From assembly GCA_029582155.1 (NCBI GenBank), contig CM055894.1, positions 31,277,707-31,341,706 on the forward strand: a stretch of DNA of 64,000 bases. Direction: 5' to 3'. This DNA comes from Panopea generosa (Eukaryota > Mollusca > Bivalvia > Adapedonta > Hiatellidae). Both the position numbers and the translations under genes were made by a program. Below are positions 22,101 to 31,378 of the stretch, in pieces. Under the pieces are notes generated by a model that saw only the letters and a list, made by a program, of their open reading frames with translations, did not search any database and had not been told where the DNA came from. Within the stretch, counting starts at the first letter, position 1. Every line of letters starts with the position of its first letter.

Positions 22101-22363
22101 TATTTAGAACTGATTTATCTCTCTTAGATTAATACCATTAAGTAAAATTTAAAAAAAAATACCGTTAAGATATATAGGATAATTTGTTCCACACTTATTT
22201 GGCCCAAGTTTGGTGCTACTGTCAACCATTTGGTAGCGGCCATTTGTTCCAGTTGACTTGTACCATGTGCTCGTGATGTATTTGTCAGACAAACTAAAAG
22301 TTCCTGTAAACGTAGAGCTTCTCTGGTCAAGAAATGGCACTTCACTAACTGGGTCAAAACAGT
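7006..22363 (-). CDS. VWDE-like secreted protein: D8C domain, Ig-like segment and pre-VWD region (partial, 8 exons)
   Basis: Eight minus-strand exons (22163-22363, 20729-20905, 20430-20450, 17519-17666, 11450-11549, 10643-10729, 10119-10334, 7006-7177) join in phase with GT-AG borders to about 374 residues. The order matches animal VWDE (von Willebrand factor D and EGF domain protein): a D8C domain as in uromodulin and GP2 (WYK, KCGTNYP, YLNG, RKCGD, AYC), an Ig-like piece with FKCWYND, then LGITLRCGIRV, ESNDFFAGLK, VPLGC, YCGVRI and IWQDYIVDYVTV. In VWDE these precede the VWD domain (DPH..TFDG), which is not found here. The signal peptide exon is also missing. The product should be extracellular, possibly adhesive or immune-related by family. 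Introns are full of mobile elements. It could be one of several mollusc paralogues or a partly decayed copy; no internal stop was found in the exons. Confidence 0.75.
7178..8659. other. Intron of the VWDE-like gene, nothing recognised
   Basis: An open frame at 7632-7829 was considered as an exon and dropped, because the flanking exons already join in phase. Short simple A/T runs only. Confidence 0.5.
8827..8898 (-). repeat. tRNA-like domain 1 (tRNA-derived SINE head) inside the inverted-repeat element
   Basis: On the minus strand a tRNA-like layout is clear: A box in GTGGTGCAGTGGTAGAACGC, a seven-base anticodon-like loop, and the B box GGGTTCGAATCC. The anticodon and T stems each have about four of five pairs, but I could not pair the acceptor stem, so it is not a functional tRNA gene. 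Confidence 0.65.
8906..8978 (-). repeat. tRNA-like domain 2, tandem with domain 1
   Basis: A second, more diverged copy in the same orientation reads GTGGTACAAGAGTAGAACGC then AGATTCAAACCCC. The spacing of A and B boxes matches domain 1. The pair forms a head-to-tail tRNA-like dimer. Confidence 0.6.
9422..10118. other. Intron of the VWDE-like gene, nothing recognised
   Basis: AT-rich sequence with no supported exon. The last 100 bases continue open from the 10.1-kb exon but lie beyond its donor. Confidence 0.5.
10119..10334 (-). CDS. VWDE-like exon: extracellular segment with Cys-rich motifs
   Basis: Exactly 72 codons in phase 0 between CATATTACAG and CAG|GTATTA. It reads INTHSVVITKGEEATIEFEQ, then TVPLGCTHNSSDIDCYHTLL and ends KYCGVRIQ. 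The family has TIPxxC and xCG at these positions. Reading on past the donor stays open for about 25 codons, but the donor join to 7.1 kb gives a better match. Confidence 0.75.
10643..10729 (-). CDS. VWDE-like exon with the CGIRV and FFAG motifs
   Basis: Exactly 29 codons in phase 0 between TTCTTTTAG and AAG|GTAGAT, reading LRCGIRVASAQNN, then IKESNDFFAGLK. Vertebrate VWDE has ESHEFFAGIKL at the same point. Confidence 0.75.
11450..11549 (-). CDS. VWDE-like exon: end of the Ig-like segment
   Basis: The acceptor is TTTTATTTCAG and the donor ACG|GTACCA. With the split Trp it reads WFINGNYISKLKREATIP, then ILNIGFRLGIT. It leaves in phase 0, which the next exon requires. In VWDE this position reads INLRLGDRIFC. 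Confidence 0.7.
11626..11729. mobile_element. TA-flanked hairpin element, 104 bp
   Basis: Arms 11626-11664 and 11691-11729 are inverted copies starting TGGACT(T/C)TTCAGCTGTGC, with four mismatches in 39 bases and a 26-base A/T loop. TA sits on both outer borders. It looks like a minimal fold-back MITE within an intron. Confidence 0.65.
11732..12292. other. Intron sequence upstream of the Crypton, nothing recognised
   Basis: AT-rich. No repeat or exon could be supported. Confidence 0.45.
12293..12490 (+). CDS. Unrecognised short ORF, possible N-terminal piece of the Crypton
   Basis: The 65-codon frame reads MRKCDFCGTTFLCKLCKHTV, then KMSDLLRDIDLVHIGEIL and ends in a Lys-rich run encoded by an A-run. 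The CxxC..CxxC pattern at the start could be chance. An acidic DIDL-type N-terminus before the recombinase would suit a Crypton, and this ORF lies on the same strand 1 kb upstream, separated by the palindromic element. No homology is recognised, and it may be noise. Confidence 0.25.
   Translation: MRKCDFCGTTFLCKLCKHTVNVKMSDLLRDIDLVHIGEILKDYDPFPNENKQSTKKKKNSRSRYY
12491..12748. other. Short spacer with a (TG)n run
   Basis: A TG repeat lies at about 12611-12632; nothing else is seen. Confidence 0.5.
12749..13228. mobile_element. Element made of GATATC-centred palindromes with 14-bp inverted ends
   Basis: The ends are GGGATCCGTTTTAC (12749-12762) and its inverted match GTAAAACGGCACCC (13215-13228), with two mismatches. 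Between them about 16 copies of a palindromic core (A/G)GTGATATCAC(C/T), joined by TATTCGAATA-like linkers, repeat with a spacing near 20 bp; the linkers are themselves palindromic. The middle holds a 60-bp non-repeat patch (about 12905-12965). No clear target duplication is seen. It may be a MITE built on a satellite-like core. Confidence 0.6.
13465..14660 (+). pseudogene. Crypton-type tyrosine recombinase, degenerate
   Basis: The plus strand encodes the recombinase of a Crypton DNA transposon, in pieces. NESRDIEQLPQQEIDIYF (13465) leads to SEYESSSLRSFMSVLDRHL and LGMRSGKE (first catalytic Arg, about 13830). KWGDIELASDEDGNEYVV follows, then FKLYASNRPTEYAFTRS. NHSVRKHLVQK holds the HxxR pair, and ISGHKNVQSVNNYSR the nucleophile Tyr (about 14310). 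The acidic tail PPRKKFKRILL..SDSDSE ends at 14660. Breaks seen: TGA at 13525-13527, shifts near 13540-13550, 13845, 13990 and 14090, and TGA at 14436-14438. A 12-bp duplication of AGATGTCCCGTA lies at the 13990 break. It sits antisense within an intron of the VWDE-like gene and cannot be active. Confidence 0.8.
14661..16084. other. Intron of the VWDE-like gene; (TA)n run and an unassigned open frame
   Basis: A TA run lies at about 14951-14984. A 91-codon minus-strand frame (15243-15518) has no recognised motif and no in-phase place in the VWDE-like model. Nothing else is supported. Confidence 0.4.
16085..16165 (+). repeat. tRNA-like remnant (SINE head) followed by a T-run
   Basis: GAGTCAGTGGCGTATTG resembles a drifted A box, and CGGGCTCAAATCCCGAGG matches a T arm with a B box. 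A T-run follows, as after pol III units. The anticodon arm is not recognisable, so it is a remnant, not a tRNA gene. Confidence 0.45.
16166..17518. other. Intron sequence, nothing recognised
   Basis: AT-rich with short A/T runs only. A 74-codon minus-strand frame at 16195-16419 has no recognised motif. Confidence 0.45.
17519..17666 (-). CDS. VWDE-like exon: start of the Ig-like segment
   Basis: The acceptor is GAGACCTGACAG and the donor TATTG|GTAAGTC. The frame reads APTNAIPTTIEVRATLVYIT, then PELSFKCWYND and ends in YYYYSYW. The terminal Trp codon is split and completed by the first base of the exon at 11.5 kb, exactly as in the W-x-I(N/D) of the family. A 6-kb intron holding the Crypton follows. 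Confidence 0.7.
17667..20429. other. Intron of the VWDE-like gene; one unrecognised plus-strand ORF
   Basis: The only feature of note is a 107-codon plus-strand frame at 18536-18859 in a patch richer in GC than its surroundings. It shows no known motif, and an acceptor-like TTTTTTTGCAG lies within it. A small inverted repeat around AAAGACACATAT (about 18319 and 18350) could be a hairpin remnant. Confidence 0.35.
20430..20450 (-). CDS. VWDE-like microexon, 21 nt
   Basis: A seven-codon exon lies between acceptor TTTTACCGCAG and an excellent donor GTAAGTAT. In phase 1 it reads LETEAA between the D8C exon and the Ig-like exon, giving the linker KYLETEAATAPTN. Its reality depends on the in-phase joins on both sides. 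Confidence 0.5.
20729..20905 (-). CDS. VWDE-like exon: second half of the D8C domain
   Basis: The acceptor is TCAATTACAG. The first two bases complete the Gly-Glu junction with the previous exon, giving YLNGESHPNYDD, then KACLMTF, DPC, IDIRKCGDELQYNL and AYCFGK. The donor used here (AAGT|GTTTTA) is weak, but it is the one that keeps phase with the next exon. The cysteine normally preceding AYC is missing (STTEQSAYC). Confidence 0.7.
20906..22162. other. Intron between the two D8C-half exons, nothing recognised
   Basis: AT-rich, with no repeat or exon supported. Confidence 0.5.
22163..22363 (-). CDS. VWDE-like exon 1 of 8 seen: first half of the D8C domain
   Basis: The acceptor is TTCATTATAG and the donor follows CTTAACG. 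The frame gives DCFDPVSEVPFLDQRSS, then STWYKSTGTNGRYQM, KCGTNYPIYLNG. This is the N-terminal half of a D8C domain. The cysteine usually found just before WY(R/K) is absent; the region reads SLSDKYITSTWYK. The exon enters in phase 1 and leaves in phase 1, so at least one upstream coding exon is expected. Confidence 0.75.
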
Positions 22364-23064
22364 CTATAATGAAAGCAATTTAAATCAATCAACATAGTTT
22401 TTTTTTGTTTCCTCTCGTACAAAAGTCCTCGACATAAAGTAAAAGATAAAATTGTGTACATGATTTTAGTTTTGTATGACCGTGTGGAAATTTATTGTGA
22501 AAAACGATGTTAATATTTAAGAAGATATATTTTCTATGGAAAGTTTTTTTGTTTTTTTTTAAAAGTTGAAACGACATAAATTTATTGAATTGTTTTAAAC
22601 AACCTGTCAAAAACATCTATTTGAATCTCAAATGTAAATGATGATGAAAAAGATATGTTGTCGTGTTCATTTAAGTTCTATTTATATTTTGAGATGATGC
22701 CCACGTCAAATGTATTGGTTTACTGTTTTTCATCAAAGTATGACATTAAGAGGTTATTATAATATATGTACCACACTGATCTAAAATGGGCATCATAATA
22801 AATAGTTACACATATTAATCATTAAACAAACCACCGATAACTAAGTATTTCTATTACATTTTCTTACTTGAGGCATCTTTCATTTGCGAGACATCATAAA
22901 ACTTTCAATAAATACAATTGTGAATAGTTTCATTTATTTCATATTTTATAATTCCGTTTTCCTTTATAAGCACTCCTTAAATGTATAAAGAAATACATAA
23001 TTATGTTTACCTAAAGTTTGAATGAATGATTGTGATATTACCTTAAATATTTATAATATATATA
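22364..23064. other. Upstream side of the VWDE-like gene, nothing recognised
   Basis: The missing upstream coding exon, which must end in phase 1, was sought here and not found. Confidence 0.4.
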
Positions 23065-23128
23065 AGGCATTTAATATATTGAAAGTTGGCGTCAGTATTA
23101 ACGATAACTTTCAATATATGAAATGCCT
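23065..23128. mobile_element. TA-flanked hairpin element, 64 bp
   Basis: Arms of 23 bases beginning AGGCATTT and ending GAAAGTT (23065-23087, 23106-23128) are inverted copies with one mismatch around an 18-base loop. TA borders both sides. Confidence 0.55.
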
Positions 23129-23140
23129 TATACTTCTTTA

Positions 23141-23222
23141 ATCTGATTTTGATCTGATCAGAGTTCTGTTTAATTTAGGTAAAGGTTTTACAATTAGAAC
23201 TCTGATCAGATCAAAATCTGAT
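23141..23222. mobile_element. TA-flanked hairpin element, 82 bp
   Basis: Arms of about 27 bases containing GATCTGATCAGAGTTCT and its complement are nearly perfect inverted copies around a 28-base loop. TA lies at 23139-23140 and 23223-23224. It is only 12 bases from the previous hairpin but unrelated in sequence. Confidence 0.55.
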
Positions 23223-23224
23223 TA

Positions 23225-26200
23225 TATGGATCAACTCGCAAGATTAACTTAGTGATGCTTGATCCTATTCACAACTACGATTGTCACTGACTGTGTACGG
23301 CCCTTTGTTTGGAAACTATAACTTGATTTTGCAATAAATTACAATTTAATATCTGACACACATTATTAATGAAGCATCAAGTAAAAACACAAGGTGTTTA
23401 CATAAAAGTGTGACATGATAGAAATCACAGTAAACCAGTACATCAGTACATCCAATACATCAGGGCATAATTGAGATGATCAGTCATTGTTGTAAAACCT
23501 TACTATTTCCATTCATGCTGGCTTCCTGTTTATACAACAAAGTTGATAAATAAATTTAGTGGAGTAGTTCGTAGAGACCAACAATGCTTGATAGATCAAC
23601 GAGAACATAAGTTGAATCTTTGTACCTATTAACACATTTTAGTTACAACAATGACTGAAGAACACATGCAGACAGCACACTTGATTCACTGTTACATTAA
23701 ATACCCCATATTTCAAAAGATAAAAGGGTTTTATCAGAGGAAATGAATGTCGCCTTAAATTTATTCCAAATTAACCTGCATAATTATGAAAGAACCGATA
23801 TTGCATTAAGCGCTCTTGGAATTACATGTATTGCATCAGAAATTGATTATAAAAATGCATTTTTTTCAAAATTTTGTAGCCTGCCTTATAAATATATTGC
23901 TAGGAAAATATTCACCAACCGACTATCAAGTTATTTAAATGATGATAACTAAACAAGCATGGGCAATTGTTTTAAAAGAGACAATATATGACAATAATTA
24001 TATTCAAATGTCAAAAGTACTCTCCTAAGTGATGGAAGAGGGACAGATGATTAATATCTTAAAATTCTAAATCCATGTCGTATATGCCAATTGTGTCGAG
24101 ATAGATCGGATTTGAGATCCCAATGACAAACAGCCGTTGTAATTCTTGCAAAATTATTGTTGTTGTGTCGCCTAGAAATATGTTAAAAAGCACGATAAAA
24201 TAATGTACTGCAAATTTTATTAATCATAAATACATATGTGTGTTTGTAAAATGTTTTATTTTACCAAGTTAGCTCTTTTAAACCAGTTTTTTAAATGGGC
24301 CAAATATGACACAAAATGTACCATATCCTTTGCAATATACTTGCATGTTTAAAACAATAGATCACGGATGATGATGATAAGTATTTGCTGGTGCCAATCA
24401 TTAATATAGTGTACAAAATTATTACATAAAAAAGAAAGAAACTTTCATTTTACGTTTTAATTTAAAGTAACTATATAGTATCAGGCGTTAATTAATAAAT
24501 GCTTACTCATTGTATGTTAGTTGTATAATAAAATTTCGTATGATTAAATTTGGTGTTTTTTTTTTATTATACTAGGAATTGTCATATTGTGAATGTACCT
24601 TCATTTAAACATGTATATGTTTTTGCTCTCATATACCATTGGAGGAAATACATATCTTATATCTTATCATATCTTTACTTGCTGCCATAACCATAGGAAA
24701 AATATTGAACTATTGACATAACAAAGACAAGGGAAAATGGCTATTGAAAGAGTATACAGTTTACAAATTGCAATTCATGTTGATGTATACATAATTCTAA
24801 AAATCAACAATTAAAATAATTAAAAGGCTAAATGTTGCATATGTTATCTAAATATCTTCTGAACAACATGATGACGATTTTAAAACATAAAAGGAGTTAC
24901 CTTGTGCACTACATAAGTTCAGGAAAAGACAACATATCACTGCACATAGTATCACCCTCATTTTCTGTAAAATGGTACGGTAAAGTAAATATATTTGGTA
25001 AAACATTTACCAATAAAAATATATCTTTTTCACAAATATATGATGATGTAACAAATATAGATTAGTTTACAATATCTCACTTAAATTAATAAGTTACCAT
25101 ATATATATAAATATGAGAACAGATGCAAATTTCCAAGACACTTACATGATGTAAATTTTGTGTATAATAATACATTACCAATATACAATTCTTTATAAAA
25201 TGTATTATAACAGTGATAAAAAATGTTCGACCAATGTATTTGTGACAATTTATAAGTATGATTACACTTTTATTAACACTAAAATAATAAGAAAAAATAA
25301 TGTATTTTAATAAAGTAAGATCAATTATTGTTATCTAAACTTTAACAACAATAATTTTAAAACAGTACGCACGTTTTTCCACGGTTTTATCAGAGTAAAA
25401 ATGAACTCGGACAGCACGTAATTATATCATTTTCGTTTTATATTTAAATGTAAAGAAAAATAATTGCTTGTCGAAACAGTGCTAGTTTCTCTCATTCCTC
25501 ATGTTTGGATCAAATATTCGTTATATACGTGAGCTTTTGTATTTACCCGTTTGCCGGAATCCACATCTCACATCGATTAAATATTTCAAACAAACGTTGC
25601 CATATTCGTTTTAAAAGGGTACATTTTGCTTATCTACCTTGAATGGATATTGGTATTAAGGTAATTGCCGGTTTAGGTTACCGATGCTTCTTATAAAAAA
25701 ACGATATCCGCCCAATAATTTACTTTCCTTCAAAGCATTTTTTAAAAAAAACTGTGTATTATATTCTTACAAGAAAAGAAAGAAAGATTAATCGAATCAA
25801 GGCAAAGTCACTATTATTACAAATAGACGGTTCATTAACTTAATAAATCACTTTAATGATATTTATTACATAAACCATATAAAGGGTGATTAGGTCAAAG
25901 TTAAGTTCCCTGTTGCTAAAAATAGATAGGACTAAAACTGTTTCAATAACATAAGTTTCTCTAAAGATTTGTTAATTAATATTTTGTTTATTTGTATGTT
26001 TATCTTAAAATGGTGTTTGTGATAATCAGGCCAGGTTACTGTTACCATAATATGAAATTGGTTGATGTTCTATTACGTTGGTTTCCTTAAAGATATCTCG
26101 TTGCACTTTGTGTAGAAAAGGGAGCTTGGAATAGATTAAGGCATAATCGATTAAGGTCACTAAATGTAACAAGATGGCAGTAAATCGTCCCCATGAAATT

Positions 26201-29200
26201 TACAACACTTATCAAGATTTCAAGCTAAAAAAAGTATGCTCATATATAATGAGAAAAAAAACAAAACATATTTTCAAATAACAGATAAAAATACAGATAT
26301 CATCTGAATAGGTAAAACCATTTTAAGGATCAAATCAAAACTAACATGCTTTGACAATGTTTTATATCTCAAGATGATTCAAATCAATATAATTTTCCAT
26401 TTTCGTATTGTATTCCTATTTAAATGCCAAAGTTCCTTTAGATCCTTTGGATATGAAGCTGATCAAAATACTTCCTTAATAGATAACAAAATACTACCTT
26501 AATAGATAATAGTTTTACATAAAAATGGAAATTTCCCGTGTTTCCATAATATTTCTACTGTTTTATAGAGTATAGATCCTGTATTTGAACGGTTCTCTAG
26601 AGTTTTATCCCTTATGTAGCACATGCTGGTCCTTTACGTCTCACTTTCCACGAGTCGCACGCTTAAAAACAAGGCCTATGTAATTTGGTTTTGAAATATT
26701 TTCAAAATGGTTCATAGTAGTTGTGATTTATTGCTGCAGATGAGTAGAGCAAAAGTTGGTATAGTATGTACTGCAATAAGATATCACGGGTGTTAAAAGG
26801 TGACTTTTATAGGATTTCAACACATGCATGAATTTATCAGCATTTGAGGACTTCTTTTTTCAAAAAGTCTCAGGGTGGCACTGCACCCTCTTTTTTAATA
26901 AACGAACGTGGTGAACTTATCAGTTATTGTGCATTGTTATGTAGGTCTACATTCCTGCTATGAAAAAAAAATCTATGTGGAATTCTTTTTTTACAAGGGA
27001 AATCCTAGACCTTATTTTATATATAGAACAAAGAACAAAATTCAACTGTGTAGTCGGACCTTAAGAAATATATGACCAAATGCTTGAAAAAGCCACAATG
27101 ACACAGGTAATTTATTTCTGTAAGAATATTGTCAGATGCAGAAATTTAAGGAATTTGAGTGTTTAACGGTGCCTTTTCATGAGAAATCAGTGGATGTTGA
27201 CAAATATTTGACAGTAATTTGGCCATATATTGATGGAAATGTAAGCAAAATAAATTGGATTTGTGTCAAGCAGTTGTTTTACTTTTCAAGCAGTGATGTT
27301 GTGAAAAGTAGTGCACATAAGTGTACGACAATCGACACTAGGGACTCATTCTATTGTTTCTACCAACCTAGCAATGTTTATGGTATTGACAAATTGTCGA
27401 ATGTTTCCAGGAAGGCTAACAACAGTCATTGTTTCTGTTAACAAGTGTAACTTTCTAGCAAATGTACACACATATATGATTAAATGTACAGTACATAATT
27501 ATACTTGTTATATTGTTGTTGTTGTTGTTGATTTATTTTGTTATTTTAACAGATGTAGTGATATTAACTTTCCTAATTAATGTTATATATTGTTTTTAAC
27601 CAAAAAGACTTTCAAATGATTGCTTAAGAAATCTAAAAAGAAATGATGTAGTTATACTTTTAATGTACAATCTATTTGTTTAAAATGCTTAAAATCTGTT
27701 TTATTTTGTTTTGCTTTTGTATTTTGTAAATAATATATAAATGTATCTTTAGAGGGATACAAGGAAGATTAGTTTCAATCTTATTTGGCTAGCTATTTAA
27801 ATCAAGATTTTCATTCACTCATTTCATTCACTATAGAAAGAATATATAATATAAGTTGAAGAAATTTGACATGGAAGAAGTGCAAAAAGGAGACACTGAC
27901 TCTGAACCGTGTGTGCGAAAATACACAACTGTGCCTTTCCGGTTGTTACAAAATTAAAGAATAAAGCGTGATTGCCAACTGTAAATGAGTTTACCACCAA
28001 ATGTACAATGCGTAGTAGAATCAGACGATCATTGCATCATATTGATATGTTAAGCTAAAGTTTTCAGGCGATAATGACCTAGAATGTTACGAAGCTTGTA
28101 GATCACACCATGCCGTAAAGTGTTTTAATAGGTTTTGTATTTGGACTTAAGACAAGAAGTCCAATATTATAGATTATTATATTAGGTAAGTAGTTTGTAG
28201 ATTAGTGTAGTTTACCAAATTTACTTAAGTTTCCTCCCATTAACCAGTTCGAGGGTAACATCACTGCACGAAACATTCTGTCAGCCATATTGAAAATTAA
28301 AGACACTATAAACATGTGTATAATTATAACAACCAATTTGTCAGAAAATGAATACATATACCTGCAAGTATTTAAACATTTATTTTCATACTTGTTATAT
28401 GTTTAGATTATGGTTTTAAACTATTCATTACTTAATACTGAAATAAGATAGTATTAGACATGTCAAATTTGTTTACAGTTTTGATATGGTCATTGCACAC
28501 CATCACATGTATATTATAAATGTTTTGATATGTATGTACGTATTGTAATTGACTGAATGTATTGTTATTGATTGAATGCATTGTTTGTATTACAGAAGAT
28601 CGTATCAGAGTGATTTAATAAATGAGGATTTATAAGAACCTGTGACACGACATAGTGTCACCCATGCCTACCACCGACATTTGGGGTTGAGTTACCACCG
28701 GCAACATACCATTCCAATTATAGATACCTCTAATAAAAATAAACACACAAAAACAACCCCAATATAATAAAATTCATGTAATTATTGCCATTTTATCTTT
28801 TCTATAAAAAGCGATACACCAAAATACATATTTAATATTTATTAAGGTCCTACACCAAGCCAGCCACTATAGACTTAAGAGAGAAAAATCTCCTGAAGTC
28901 ATAAGACAACATAATTGTCTTATACTATCATCTGCTGTGTCAAATTATATTTTATTTCTGTTTGATTTTTGTTTTAGCTCGAGCTACAATCTATAATTTG
29001 TTTAGAATGGTGTGTTCCTTTAAGATTAATGTATATATGTGTATTCGGTGAAAGGAAAAAGAAAGTATACATACCTATAAACGTCGACAGGTCAAGGAAC
29101 AAAAAATGTATTACATATAAATTTTGTATATTTGTTGAATCAAAAAACAAACATCTAATACATTTCAAGGCAAAACAATAAGAAAAAAATTTTTTTTTTC

Positions 29201-31098
29201 ATCACATGAATAAACTTAGTCAATAATGAAATAATTTCAAAAACCAAAATGTATGCTTTCTTTTTCCTTTCAGTGTATATATATGAATGTATGTTACAAC
29301 TTGACAGATATATATATTTGTACGGTTTGTTGAGGGATGGCCCACCTCGACCCTCACAGACCTATTACGGGGTAATTAAATGGATCACTTTTCAGTGATT
29401 GAAAAAAACAACAACAAAAAAACAAAAAAACATAGGGTAGCGAAATTAAGCACACGCCTTGCATACTTTCTTATAATCGTAGCCATGTTTTAAGTGATGT
29501 TTTAAGATATTGAAATTCTGTCGATCATACTCCTTGATCGCATTCTCGTGAACGATCAATGCTTTGGATACATTTTACTATAAAATTGGTGTTTGCGATA
29601 TATTATGATAGATTATATTGAGTCTGTTTCCCGTTTCTTTGTGACTTTTGCTGTCCTGTCAATCAACTTAAACATACAGATACACTAGTTGAATTGCCAT
29701 AAGATGCTTTATAATTGATAGATAGAACATGTATGTATAAGACTTGGTACATTAATAATATGAAAACAAGAAATAAATATTTGTTGAACAATTGTAAAAT
29801 ATGAATTTGCAAAGTGCATCATTTACCTGAATCTAATTTCGGCTCATTTAACAAGCACGTGGTTAATGTCAAGGTAATATCTCACGGATCTTCAACAAAT
29901 GAAATTCAATTCTTAGCTATTCAATCAATTAAGTAAGGTACTGACATATTTTCAAGTCTGCAGCACAGGTAAGATAAACGCAACTCGTGCGATAATCCGT
30001 CAACAATTTAAACGACATTACGTGCAAATTATAGACCAATTATTTTATTTGTAGAACTAGACATTTAAACTTGTGATATAAATAGATTATAATAACAATA
30101 ATATACCCTTAATTAGATAACAGTATTGCTTTATAAAGTTTATTTAAGGAGCAAGGTGTAAGCATTTGTATTTTTCAATGTTTGATTATATCTTTAATTG
30201 TTAAAACCTTTTTTTCTGACCTTTAAAATGTTTATAATTTCGACTCAGAGTTTAGATAAATATGTTCCTAAACATCTTTGTGTTTGATACTGTAAATATG
30301 ATTCATCCACCATAGAAATATGTTTTAATACTATTTATATTACATCGTCTCGTTCTTGTGTAGATGCCTTATAAAAAATAGCGAAATTTATGATGATAAG
30401 TTTAACGAAAAGTCAATTTTTAACAAATGTTAACCCATTTTCGCTTTTAAATGCAACATAATATATATCATAAACCCCAATATATCAAGAAAAAAAAGGA
30501 CCTTTATTTGAGCAAATAGTTATCAATATAAGTGTTTACTTCATACTGTTGCCAGTTGAACACATGATGCCGAAAAAACTGTCCTTCTCTGTGATAGGTT
30601 TAGATAATTATGGACGAAATGCTTTGCATTAAAAATAATCTTTAGCAACATGCGTACGGTGGCAGCTTTAATAACAGAAATAATTATCAATTACGCTTAA
30701 ATATATAACTTTCTTCAGAATATTCAAGTATTGATGGAATATTATGTTTTGGTTTGTAAAAGTGTTTTCTTTTTTGGTTGAATGGACATATAATGTATGG
30801 ATTTAAAGTCATCTTAGACGTTTTATTATGATCTTGGGGTAAGGACGTGTACAGGCACAATGTATTCGATGTGGCTTAAATGACCCTGTATAGAGTTTGT
30901 AAGATGGGGTCTTTTTAAGCTAATGCTTGGCACCGCTTAATACTATTATCACTTTTGAAATATAAAAACATTATAACCACATGCAACACCTAAGATATAA
31001 AAGAAATACTTTTTTTGTGCAGACCCGAAACGTCTTTCCCCGTCTATATGTTTCCCTGGGAAGATATCAGCCAGCCAATTCTTTACCCGAAGCAGGAA
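23225..31098. other. Long AT-rich non-coding region, no gene supported
   Basis: Several frames of 60-100 codons occur (for example 23743-23952 and 27136-27441, both plus strand). None has a recognised motif or convincing splice borders. An A-rich tail after a slightly GC-richer 70-bp patch (about 29330-29430) could be the 3' end of a retroposed element. A minus-strand segment at 29836-29885 with donor CAG|GTAAAT has the right phase to precede the D8C exon, but it lacks a start codon and a good acceptor. Confidence 0.4.
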
Positions 31099-31138
31099 AT
31101 CCCCCCCCCCCACACACACACACACACATACACACACT
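31099..31138 (+). repeat. C-run and (CA)n microsatellite
   Basis: A run of about ten C is followed by CA repeats. Confidence 0.9.
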
Positions 31139-31378
31139 ATTCTCTAGTTAATAATTAGCCCAAGTGAAATAATTGGCTAGCTGATTTCATTCCCCCATCT
31201 AAATTTTAAGTGGCTGACTAACTGATTCTAGTGGAATATTTCTATTGTATTAATATTGAAATTTAAATGGTTCAAATATTTTGTCTAATTACTTTTCCAA
31301 CTTTATTTGATATTTGTTTGCACTAAACTTGAAATATCTGCTTTGCTAACTGATTCTAACATTTTCTTTGGTTTCTTT

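Noticed and set aside
27136-27580. Two overlapping plus-strand frames of about 90-100 codons
   Set aside because: No recognisable motif, AT-driven composition and no splice signals; considered chance.
29836-29890. Upstream exon of the VWDE-like gene ending CAG|GTAAAT
   Set aside because: Phase fits the D8C exon, but there is no start codon in frame after an upstream stop and the acceptor is poor.
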